Source: Sagittula stellata E-37
GTDB lineage: Bacteria; Pseudomonadota; Alphaproteobacteria; Rhodobacterales; Rhodobacteraceae
Length of the DNA stretch: 64,000 nucleotides
Direction of reading: 5' to 3'
Assembly: GCF_039724765.1 (NCBI RefSeq)
Contig: NZ_CP155729.1
Span: 3,791,501 to 3,855,500, forward strand
Position 1 is the first letter of the stretch, and each line of letters opens with the position of its first letter. The notes beneath the pieces were generated by a model that saw only the letters and a program-made list of their open reading frames with translations, did not search any database and was not told the DNA's origin. The position numbers and the translations under genes are program-made. Of this stretch, positions 17,770 to 24,972 are shown piece by piece.

Positions 17770-18524
17770 GGTTCGCCCCTTTCGCAGGCGTCCGCAGCGG
17801 CGCGCAATTCGGTCTTCAGCGCACCCACATCCACATTGGCACGCGCGAAATACGTGATCCCCAGCGTGCCGACCAGCTTGGCCCCCAGCCGCAGCGGTAC
17901 GGCAATCGAATGCGTCTCGGGCTGAATGTTGCCCGTGCGCTCGCCAAAGCCGCTGGCCCGCGTCAGCGCCACCACCGCATCCGCGCGCTGCGCGATGGCC
18001 TCCGCCTCTGCCGGCGTCGCCGCCGATTGCTGCAGCAAGGCCACGAGATGCGCGCGTTCCTCCCCCGGGCAGAACCCCAGGTAGGCGCGTCCATGGGCAT
18101 AATCCAGCAGCGTCATCCGGCGGTTGATCGTCGACTGGTAGTGCGACAGCGGGCTCATCGGAATGGTGCTGAAGCGGATCACCAGCGCGTCCACGTCCAG
18201 CGTCGCCAGCGCCGTCGGCCAGAGCGTGCAGCGTGTCAGCGCCTCTGCCGCCTCACGCGCCACTTCGAAAACCTGAGGCAACCCGTGATGCCCTGCCCCC
18301 AGCGCCGCGACCTTCTCGGTCACGCAATACCCGGCCTGCCGCCCGATCTTGCGCACATATCCCGCGCTCATGAGCGTCTCCAGCAGGCGCACGACCGTCG
18401 GCGCGGGCAGACCCGTCTCCTGCGCGAGGTACTGCACGCGCACCACCGGCGCGCGGTTCATCAATTCGAGGATCTGCAACGTGCGCTCGACAGAGCGGAC
18501 CGTCTTTTGCTGCACGGACGTCAT
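17760..18524 (-). CDS. IclR-family regulator, MhpR-like
   Basis: A 254-residue regulator with an N-terminal winged helix (TLQILELMNRAP...VQYLAQETGLPAPTVVRLLETLMSAGYVRK, about 14-60) and a GAF-like effector domain. The stretch LWPTALATLDVDALVIRFST followed by LLDYAHGRAYLGFCPGEER resembles MhpR, the activator of 3-phenylpropionate meta-cleavage genes. This supports an aromatic-acid sensing role in the neighbouring cluster. It closes the cluster on the right. Confidence 0.9.
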   Translation of the reverse strand: MTSVQQKTVRSVERTLQILELMNRAPVVRVQYLAQETGLPAPTVVRLLETLMSAGYVRKIGRQAGYCVTEKVAALGAGHHGLPQVFEVAREAAEALTRCTLWPTALATLDVDALVIRFSTIPMSPLSHYQSTINRRMTLLDYAHGRAYLGFCPGEERAHLVALLQQSAATPAEAEAIAQRADAVVALTRASGFGERTGNIQPETHSIAVPLRLGAKLVGTLGITYFARANVDVGALKTELRAAADACERGEPYV

Positions 18525-19272
18525 GACGGTAGCCGTATAGCAACGTCATCGGAGCGGAAAGTGCCTTGACCGGACTATGGACCGCGAGGCCCGACGCGGC
18601 CCGACGCGGCCCGCAATTCGGGCGCATGACCATGACGGACGTGGAAGGCTGCAATGACAAGGGGCAAGTCACGACGCCCGACCGCCAGAGCACAGGCGGC
18701 ATTTGTCTGCCCATGCCCCTGACGGCAGAACGTTGGAGCCAATGCTGCCGGAGGCAGGGAAGACCGGTCCCCGGATGCAGATCGGACCGTTCTCTGTGTC
18801 AGGATCGAATTGATACCTGCCAAGCCTACCGACGCGTCTTCAGAAATGCCGCAACCATTCTTGCGTCCGGTTACTGCGCATCGCCAACATACGCGCCTGA
18901 GGATGCCGCGCTGGCAGCAAACGGCAAATTCTTCCACAAAGCCGACCCGGTAGAAAGGTGTCGTGGAAACCCGATCCGAGCCCGAACCTGCCCATGCCGC
19001 ACTGCGGTCCGCCGCGCGTGAAAGCGGCAGGTGTCAGCCCATACGCCACAGTCGTGCAAGACGTCGCACGGTGCCAAGTACTAACATAAAAGGGCGGGAA
19101 GTGTGAATTCTCTGCAACCGCGAAAGCATCCATCAGAAAGTTCAAAGCGGACATTCAAGTGGAAGTTGCTTTGCCCCAAGACATCCCGCCAGCAGGAACA
19201 GCTATTCGATGATCACCAGTAGGACGTCCTTCGCATTACGATCAAAGCTGCCCCATGTTACTGAATACAGCG
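18525..19272. other. Gene-free stretch between IclR and the RloB gene
   Basis: About 750 bases without a convincing gene. The first half keeps the high GC of the flank; base composition falls toward the AT-richer RloAB insert from about 19050 on. Short open frames on both strands (for example 18840-19154 minus and 18566-19021 plus) lack recognisable motifs and ribosome sites. I see no tRNA or inverted-repeat end here. It is probably decayed DNA at the junction of the acquired segment. Confidence 0.5.
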
Positions 19273-20007
19273 CTACTTTTTACCCAGCTTTTCCAACGCT
19301 TTTATCAACTCGTGGACCGTCGTTGATGGGTTCATTTCACCTGTATCGTTTGCATCGTTCAGAGCCTTCGATGCGTTGGCAACTGCTGTTTCCTGAACAG
19401 CCTGAAGTTTGGCGAGCATTTCCTTGGTTAAGGACTTGTCAAAGGCTTCAAATGGTGGATGCTTCTTCAGTTCCGCAGCGAGCATTTCGGCAGCACTTTT
19501 GTTGCCAGATGCCGAAAAAGGCGAGCGGCTAAATTCAAAGTGTAGTAGTAGCCAGTACTCGAAACAGGGGTAGGATACGATTTGAAAAATTCGCTCGCCT
19601 TTGAACGATGACCGAGGTTTGTTAGCAGCCGCGATTTCGCTGAGGGCCTTGTAAAAATCTTGGTGGGTATCTCGGTCAATCACACAATAGACATCATTGT
19701 AACCACCGTTGCTATGCAGCCCTTCTGCTTCCGCCCGAGCGATTGCGTAGCGCACAACTGCTGTAGGCGAGGAATCGCATTCCTTACCGCAAATATCCAA
19801 GTCGACGTTCACCAATCCAAGAATGTTCTTTACACTCTCAAAATACTGAACCTCTGTGACCTCGCCCTCTGTAACAATCAGAACTCGTCTCCTTGGAGCG
19901 ATGGTCGCGGCCCGTCGGCTTAGTTTCTTTGCAGTCTTGCGTCTTTGGAAGAGCTTATCACTGCGCGCCGGAATGTTGCATCCTCCGGACGTTGGGAACT
20001 GCCCCAA
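19273..20007 (-). CDS. RloB-family Toprim-like protein (AbiLii-like), candidate defence effector
   Basis: A 244-residue protein matching RloB. A basic N-terminal stretch with RSDKLFQRRKTAKK is followed by the Toprim-like strand VLIVTEGEVTEVQYF (42-56), the acidic motif VYCVIDRDTHQDF (106-118) and the RloB signature SYPCFEYWLLLHFE (145-158). Toprim folds bind Mg2+ and cut or join nucleic acid, so it may be a nuclease. The start is TTG at 20007, preceded by a perfect AGGAGG five bases upstream. It overlaps the ATPase gene by 50 bases. RloB with an AAA ATPase corresponds to RloAB/AbiL-type abortive-infection pairs; activity here is inferred. Confidence 0.88.
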   Translation of the reverse strand: MGQFPTSGGCNIPARSDKLFQRRKTAKKLSRRAATIAPRRRVLIVTEGEVTEVQYFESVKNILGLVNVDLDICGKECDSSPTAVVRYAIARAEAEGLHSNGGYNDVYCVIDRDTHQDFYKALSEIAAANKPRSSFKGERIFQIVSYPCFEYWLLLHFEFSRSPFSASGNKSAAEMLAAELKKHPPFEAFDKSLTKEMLAKLQAVQETAVANASKALNDANDTGEMNPSTTVHELIKALEKLGKK

Positions 20008-21253
20008 ACTTACCTCCTAGGTAGGCCCGTTGAAATGCTTCAACATCTCTGATTTTGAAATCAGACAAGGGGGTTAGTTCGGTGTGTTGCCCATCTGGTC
20101 GATGGATGAACCAAACCTGATCCTTGTGCATGAAGCTCTTTGAAATGATCGACGTCTCATGACTCGTAAAGATGAGCTGCGCGCCCTTTGGATTTTGCCT
20201 TTTGTCGTGAAAGATGCTTACCAACCCTTTAAGGGCCAAAGGATGCAGACTATTGCTTAGCTCATCGATCAGCAGAGTCTCTCCATTTTCAAGCACATCA
20301 ATGATTGGACCTGCCATGCCGAACATCGCTTGTGTCCCATCGCTTTCTTCTTCCAAAGAAAGTTCGATTGTTTCCCCTTTGGAGTTTTGGTGCTTAGAAA
20401 AAACTCGATAGACCTTCTCGTTGACAACTGACTTAGTCAGCTCGGTGAGCATTTTCTCGGAAAAGAACTCTTTGGCTTCATCTGGTACCTCTGCCTGTTT
20501 CTCCTCCACTCGAAATCCCCCTATCGGGAGGTCAAGAGCCTCGACAAACTCGACCACTCTGTGGCGATATTCATCGTCCTGAAGCAACTGGGCAGTAAAA
20601 CTTTTCGCAATTCTATGGTTCGACTTGATGACGTGAATTCCACTGCGGAGCCAAGAGTATGGTTTTTCCAGAGTTTTGGAATTCAGTTGGACCGCCGTAG
20701 ACAAGAAAAGTGCATTGTCGCGCGTGGACACCTTCCAGCTTTCGCGTTCACCAGGCAACTGTCCTTCGTTGAGCATCCACTCGTAAATTTTTGTCTCTTC
20801 ATCGTACTCTCGAGTGAAGATGGTCCGTGTTTTGCTGCCATGCTTAGATGTCCGGGCAAAAAGCCATTCGTCGATCACCCTTTCGGTGTTCAGCGAGAAA
20901 CCATATTGAAACACTTCATCATCGTGGGAAAACACCATCTCCATTGTGGTTGGTTCCCCTTTACATTCAGGAGAGACCCTGTTCTGAGGAATGGAAATCT
21001 CTTCACCCTGAGTACCCTTTCTAGCCGAGTTGCAAACAAACTCAGTAAAGAAATCGACTGCGTTGAATAGTGAACTCTTCCCAGATGCGTTTGCGCCAAA
21101 AACCACGGCGCTTGTCAGAACATCTGGAGCCAGAGAATTCCCTGTCTCGAATGTGATACCCGGCTGTTTGGTCGCAGCAGCGCTAGCAACTGCGGAGAAC
21201 GTCACAGATTCAGAGATAGACCTGAAGTTGGATACCGAAAATTCAATCAACAT
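19958..21253 (-). CDS. RloA-like AAA/ABC-type ATPase (AbiLi-like), candidate defence sensor
   Basis: A 431-residue ATPase of the AAA_15/AAA_21 (OLD-like, ABC-ATPase) group: MLIEFSVSNFRSI at the start, Walker A VFGANASGKSSL (51-62), a Walker B near LLIDELSNSLHPLAL (about 340-355) and the switch histidine in LIFTSHETS. In RloAB/AbiL and the related PARIS and OLD pairs the ATPase is thought to sense infection and control a Toprim partner. It is visibly AT-richer, with relaxed codon use compared with its neighbours, and this points to horizontal acquisition. It is co-transcribed with the RloB gene. Confidence 0.88.
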   Translation of the reverse strand: MLIEFSVSNFRSISESVTFSAVASAAATKQPGITFETGNSLAPDVLTSAVVFGANASGKSSLFNAVDFFTEFVCNSARKGTQGEEISIPQNRVSPECKGEPTTMEMVFSHDDEVFQYGFSLNTERVIDEWLFARTSKHGSKTRTIFTREYDEETKIYEWMLNEGQLPGERESWKVSTRDNALFLSTAVQLNSKTLEKPYSWLRSGIHVIKSNHRIAKSFTAQLLQDDEYRHRVVEFVEALDLPIGGFRVEEKQAEVPDEAKEFFSEKMLTELTKSVVNEKVYRVFSKHQNSKGETIELSLEEESDGTQAMFGMAGPIIDVLENGETLLIDELSNSLHPLALKGLVSIFHDKRQNPKGAQLIFTSHETSIISKSFMHKDQVWFIHRPDGQHTELTPLSDFKIRDVEAFQRAYLGGKFGAVPNVRRMQHSGAQ

Positions 21254-21279
21254 GGCTCATGCTCCATTTAAACTGCGCA

Positions 21280-21320
21280 TTTTGCGGATTTTCTGCATTT
21301 TTCGCAGTTTTCCAAGTTTT
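21280..21320 (-). promoter_or_regulatory. Helically phased T-tracts upstream of the RloA-like gene
   Basis: Five T-runs (21280-21283, 21289-21292, 21298-21302, 21308-21311, 21317-21320) recur every 9-10 bases, 27-67 bases upstream of the ATPase start. They alternate with GCGGA, CTGCA, CGCAG and CCAAG. Phased A/T tracts bend DNA and often mark silencer-bound or supercoiling-sensitive promoters of acquired genes. CTGCG/CGCAG also makes a flanking inverted repeat. The curvature is predicted from pattern only. Confidence 0.45.
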
Positions 21321-21569
21321 GCGTTAAATTTCAGTGAACTGCAAGCCCTGATCTGAAGACATGGCGTATGCACGCGCTTTCCTGCCGGATGTCCATAATC
21401 TGTTGCTCTAAAGAGACCAAGGCACACCGGTTCGCACCGCTGACGCCCTAAAACTGTCACAATTCAAAGAGTTGTCCGACGCTAATTCCTTTGGCGTCTA
21501 TGCCTAGGTTCAGGACCCATTGATTTGGTTGAGCGAGCGTGATTCACCGTTCGAAAACGAGCGGTGAAC

Positions 21570-22327
21570 ATGTCTGATCTCTACTGGTTGAGCGATGCGC
21601 AGATGGCGCGTCTGGAGCATTACTTCCCCAAGTCGCACGGCAAGCCCCGGGTTGATGACCGGCGCGTTCTGAGCGGTATTATCTTTATCAATCGCAATGG
21701 ATTGCGGTGGCGAGATGCGCCAAGGGAATACGGCCCGCACAAGACACTCTACAACCGCTGGAAGCGGTGGAGCGATAGAGGCGTCTTCGCCCGGATCATG
21801 GCCGGGCTGGCGGGCGAGCATGGTGAGGAGACGACCGTGATGATCGACGCAACTCATCTGAAGGCCCATCGCACGGCGTCCAGCCTGGGCGTGAAAAAGG
21901 GGGGCGTGGACGGCTGATTGGCCGGACGAAGGGAGGCATGAACACGAAGTTGCACGCCGTCTGCGACAGCCATGGCCGGCCCATCGACCTGTTCCTGACT
22001 GCCGGCCCCGTCAGCGACTACATCGGGGCGCGTGCGCTGGTCGGCGGGCTGCCAGACGTGAAATGGCTGCTCGGAGATCGCGGCTACGATGCCGACTGGT
22101 TCAGAGAAGCCTTGCAAGACAAGAAGATACGCCCTTGCATCCCGGGCCGGACGAAACGGAAGACGCCCGTCCCGTACGACAAGCGCAGGTACAAGCGTCG
22201 CAACCGGATCGAGATCATGTTCGGCAGGCTCAAGGATTGGAGACGGGTGGCGACCCGTTATGACCGATGCCCAAAGACCTTCTTCTCAGCGATCGCACTC
22301 GCTGCGACCGTGATCTTCTGGCTTTGA
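21570..22327 (+). CDS. IS5-family transposase, two-frame (OrfA 21570-21917, OrfB continuing to 22327)
   Basis: OrfA (115 codons) starts MSDLYWLSDAQMARLEHYFP and carries the first DDE aspartate in VMIDATHLKAH. It stops at 21917. The -1 frame continues as GRGRLIGRTKGGMNTKLHAV, then LLGDRGYDADWF (second aspartate) and RNRIEIMFGRLKDWRRVATR (glutamate with the Y/R-rich C1 motif), ending at 22327. The heptamer G GGG GGC at 21899-21905 is a standard slippery site, so a full-length fusion transposase of about 250 residues is expected. All catalytic residues are present, so the element looks active. Confidence 0.88.
21899..21905 (+). other. Programmed -1 frameshift heptamer of the transposase
   Basis: In the OrfA frame the codons run AAA AAG GGG GGC, giving G GGG GGC as an X XXY YYZ site preceded by five A residues. 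The OrfA stop at 21915 comes four codons later, and the downstream coding sequence lies in the -1 frame. Confidence 0.75.
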
Positions 22328-22349
22328 GAGAGAACGAGTCCTGACCCTA

Positions 22350-22882
22350 GCTCAGCGATCTGCCAGTCTCATTCTTGTCGTTTCAGATCTTGCGCGGACA
22401 ACCACCGTGGTGTTGATCGACGAACAAACAACGGATGGTGCAACTTTCTCCCCAAGTTCAGAGACAGTTTTGTCCGGTGTCATGATTGTTGGCGTATCTT
22501 GTATCCTACGATGTCCGCTTCGGTGACGCTGCGATGCGGCTTCCGCGCTGTAGGCCAAGGTCGGCTTTGGGCCGGAAGCGACTGACGACATGGGAGTGTC
22601 GGCACATCTAGCAGGTCGTCCGCTCTCTGCGCACTGCCGACATATCTGTCCCAAAGGCCGGACGATCTCCTCCGCCATCCGCGGCGCGGGTCGAAGCAGG
22701 ATCGGGAATTCGTTCGAGCGTGTCGGAGCCTTGGCGCGTCTCGTGGGCAAGCGGGCGGTTCGGCGTCGGGAGGGCATCGGGAAAGGCCCATGAACCCGGG
22801 ACTCACGAAAAGAATTAACCCATTGTTAATGAACAAGGTTTCGCCGCGAAACCTGAACTTCCTTCGGACGGGGCCCCAGACC
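22350..22882. other. Gene-free stretch between the IS element and cobF
   Basis: About 530 bases in which I see no supported gene, terminator or repeat. Both strands have short open frames with no motif. Near 22805-22835 the sequence becomes AT-rich (ATTAACCCATTGTTAATG, a TTAAC/GTTAA palindrome), which could be a binding site or the end of the cob operon transcript. Confidence 0.4.
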
Positions 22883-23608
22883 TCAGGATTTCCGCATCAG
22901 GTAGGTGTCCATCACCCACCCATGCCGGGCCCGCGCCGCCTCCCGCGCCTCCACGATCCGCGGCGAAACCTCGTCCAGCGGCCCGCTCAGCAGGATCTCC
23001 TCGGGCATCCCCAGGAACGCCCCCCACCAGATCCGCAGGCCCTGTCCCGTCAGCCTACTGAACGAGCACTCCCCGTCCAGCACCACCACCACGCTCTCCG
23101 CCCCCTCGGGCCAGCCGCCGTCCCGCAGTCGACGGCCCGTGGTCACGAGAATCCGTCCGTTCACCGTGTTCAGCGGCACCCCATGCGCGGCTGTCAGGGC
23201 CTGCACCGCCGTGATCCCGGGGATCACCCGCACTGCTCCAACCGGCACCAGCCGGGCGGCGATTCGCATCGTGCTGTCGTAGAAGGAGGGGTCGCCCCAG
23301 ACCAGCAGGGCTATTTCGGCGGCGTCTCCGGCGGCGGCGGTCCAGCGGGTTGCGATTTCGTCATGCCAGCGTTCGACCCGTTCAAGGTATGGCAGGGCTT
23401 CGTCCCGGACGGGATAGTCGAAGAAGGCCACGCGGGCAGAGACCCCGGCCCGCTCCAGCAGCTTCAGGCGGATCTCGGCGAGGTCGTCCTTCTCGGCCTT
23501 GCGGGGCACGAGGATCACGTCCGCCGACCGCAGCGCCGCCTGCCCGTCCAGCGTCATGTGTCCCAGACTGCCCGTCCCGATGCCCACAAGGACCACACGT
23601 TCGATCAT
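22883..23608 (-). CDS. cobF: CobF, precorrin-6A synthase (deacetylating)
   Basis: A 241-residue SAM-dependent methyltransferase of the aerobic cobalamin route. It methylates C1 of precorrin-5 with loss of acetate to give precorrin-6A. VVLVGIGTGSLGHMT at residues 5-19 is the tetrapyrrole-methylase glycine motif. VWGDPSFYDST (about 103-113) and VIPGITAVQALTAAHGVPL (about 127-145) follow in the standard order. It is the last gene of the cobL-cobF run. Its start overlaps, by ATGA, the stop of the questionable repeat-containing frame upstream. Confidence 0.95.
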   Translation of the reverse strand: MIERVVLVGIGTGSLGHMTLDGQAALRSADVILVPRKAEKDDLAEIRLKLLERAGVSARVAFFDYPVRDEALPYLERVERWHDEIATRWTAAAGDAAEIALLVWGDPSFYDSTMRIAARLVPVGAVRVIPGITAVQALTAAHGVPLNTVNGRILVTTGRRLRDGGWPEGAESVVVVLDGECSFSRLTGQGLRIWWGAFLGMPEEILLSGPLDEVSPRIVEAREAARARHGWVMDTYLMRKS

Positions 23609-24249
23609 CGGCAGGTCCTTTCAGAGAGGAGACGGGCAAAGGCGGCGCATGTCGCCTGCCTGCCCTCGGTCGGGCAGAAAGGGCCTGTCGCAGCCGGCAC
23701 GAAGGTCGGATGGTCGTTCATCGGGCGGACCTCTCGCAAAACGCCATGGATCGTCACGCCCGCCCGTTCGCGATCTGACACGGAGAAGGAGGCGGTTGCG
23801 CCGTCAGGGCCGGTCGGATGGAGCATCATCGGTCCGCGCCCTCGGGAGGTTCTTGAAGACCGGCGCAAGGCGTCTGCCGGGCCGTGGTCCGCTGGCGGAG
23901 GGAGGATGGCACGCCGTCCACACGGGGCGGCGGTCGAATGGAAACCCATCGGTCGGCGCCCTCGGATGGTCCTGAAAGACCGACGCAAGGCATCTGCCGG
24001 GCCTTGGTCCGCTGGTGGAGGGAGGATGGCACGCCGTCCGCACGGGGCAGCGGTCGGTCTCCCGCATTTCGGCAACGGGCTTGGTGCGTCGCGCCGAAAG
24101 ACCCCGGATCGTGCGGGCGAGGGGACGTGTCGGTCCGCGCGCCGGCGGCCCATGGGACCACCGGTCCCGCCGCACGGCATGCGCGATACGGTGGACATAT
24201 CCCGCAGTCCGGTGCAGTCACGCGCCCCGAAGCGCCCCGGCCCGATCAC
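23605..24249 (-). CDS. Questionable 214-codon frame containing a 40-residue repeat
   Basis: This open frame fills the gap between cobA and cobF. GTG at 24249 lies just after the cobA stop and eight bases after a GGAGGT; its TGA overlaps the cobF ATG. Two near-identical 40-residue units (APCGRRAILPPPADQGPADA and variants) come from a 120-bp tandem repeat. Composition is Arg/Pro/Gly-rich and third codon positions are less GC-biased than in neighbouring genes, so it could equally be non-coding. No family is recognised. The coupling geometry is the only support for translation. Confidence 0.3.
   Translation of the reverse strand: MIGPGRFGARDCTGLRDMSTVSRMPCGGTGGPMGRRRADRHVPSPARSGVFRRDAPSPLPKCGRPTAAPCGRRAILPPPADQGPADALRRSFRTIRGRRPMGFHSTAAPCGRRAILPPPADHGPADALRRSSRTSRGRGPMMLHPTGPDGATASFSVSDRERAGVTIHGVLREVRPMNDHPTFVPAATGPFCPTEGRQATCAAFARLLSERTCR
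23828..24057. repeat. 120-bp tandem repeat between cobA and cobF
   Basis: Bases 23828-23940 and 23948-24057 align at exactly 120-bp spacing with roughly one difference per ten bases. Shared blocks include GGAGGGAGGATGGCACGCC and CAAGGC.TCTGCCGGGCC. A weaker third copy is visible over about 23780-23830. The period is a multiple of three, so the minus-strand frame stays open through it. Confidence 0.8.
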
Positions 24250-24252
24250 CTC

Positions 24253-24972
24253 TCACACCTCCGCAAGGGAGCCGTAGAGGATAAGGGCGGCCTTGGTGCC
24301 CTTCTCGGCGGCCAGTTGCTCGGCCAGGGCGCCCACGGTCGTGCGGGTGATGGTCTGGCCCGGACCGCTGACCTCTTCGGCGAGGATCGCGGGCGTGGAG
24401 GCCGGCAGGCCGCGCGCTTCGAGCATGGCGAAGAGGCGCGGGAAGGTGCCCTTGCCCATGAAGATCACCGTGGAGGCCATCGGATCTGCCAGCGCGTCGA
24501 GGTTCAGGTCCTCGGGCAGCGCACCCGAAACGTCGTGGCCGGTGACGAACTGCACCCGCCGCGCGGTCAGGCGGCGGGTCAGCGGGATGCCCGCCGCAGC
24601 CGCTGCCGCCACGGCGGAGGGGACACCGGGAATGATCTCGTAGGGGATGCCCGCAGCCTTGAGCGCCGTCAGCTCTTCTTCCAGCCGCCCGAAGATGCCG
24701 CTGTCGCCGGACTTCAGCCGCACGATGCGCTGGCCGGTCAGCGCGTAGTCCACCAGCAGGCGCGACACGTGGTCCTGTTTCGGCGAGGGCCGCCCGGCGC
24801 GCTTGCCCACACCCACGAGGTCCGCGCCCTGCCGTGCGTGCCCGAGGATCGGGCCAGAGGAGAGGTCGTCGAACAGTACCGCGTCGGCCCGTTTCAGGCG
24901 ATCCACGGCCTTCAGGGTCAGAAGCTCCGGATCGCCGGGACCGGACCCCACGAAACTGACAAAGCCGGTCAT
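24253..24972 (-). CDS. cobA: CobA, uroporphyrinogen-III C-methyltransferase
   Basis: A 239-residue SUMT that adds methyls at C2 and C7 of uroporphyrinogen III to make precorrin-2, the branch point to cobalamin and siroheme. FVGSGPGDPELLTLKAVDRL (7-26) is the family P-loop-like motif. LKSGDSGIFGRLEEEL (about 85-100), the GVPS segment and MGKGTFPRL follow. No CysG-type N-terminal dehydrogenase is fused. The start at 24972 overlaps the cobB stop by four bases. Confidence 0.95.
   Translation of the reverse strand: MTGFVSFVGSGPGDPELLTLKAVDRLKRADAVLFDDLSSGPILGHARQGADLVGVGKRAGRPSPKQDHVSRLLVDYALTGQRIVRLKSGDSGIFGRLEEELTALKAAGIPYEIIPGVPSAVAAAAAAGIPLTRRLTARRVQFVTGHDVSGALPEDLNLDALADPMASTVIFMGKGTFPRLFAMLEARGLPASTPAILAEEVSGPGQTITRTTVGALAEQLAAEKGTKAALILYGSLAEV

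Larger units (their letters stand above)
21507..22347 (+). mobile_element. IS5-family insertion sequence (IS427-like group)
   Basis: An 841-bp element bounded by imperfect terminal repeats GGTTCAGGACCC (21507-21518) and GAGTCCTGACCC (22336-22347), which match at 10 of 12 positions when inverted. Both ends are flanked by TA, within CTAG on each side (21504-21507, 22347-22350), consistent with the TA duplication at YTAR targets known for this group. It encodes one transposase split across two frames joined by a -1 shift. It lies beside the RloAB pair. Confidence 0.85.

Noticed and set aside
18566..19154. Short frames right of the IclR gene as part of the defence island
   Set aside because: No recognisable domain, no start signals, and composition like decayed DNA.
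19273..21253. Calling the ATPase/Toprim pair a PARIS system
   Set aside because: The effector matches the RloB signature, not the DUF4435 AriB type as far as can be seen, so RloAB/AbiL-like is the safer name.
21257..21460. A 67-codon minus-strand frame upstream of the RloA-like gene as an antitoxin or leader peptide
   Set aside because: It spans the phased T-tract promoter region, has no recognised motif and no ribosome site.
23828..24057. Repeat array as a CRISPR
   Set aside because: The unit is 120 bases, only two to three copies, with no unique spacers or cas genes. It is a plain tandem repeat.
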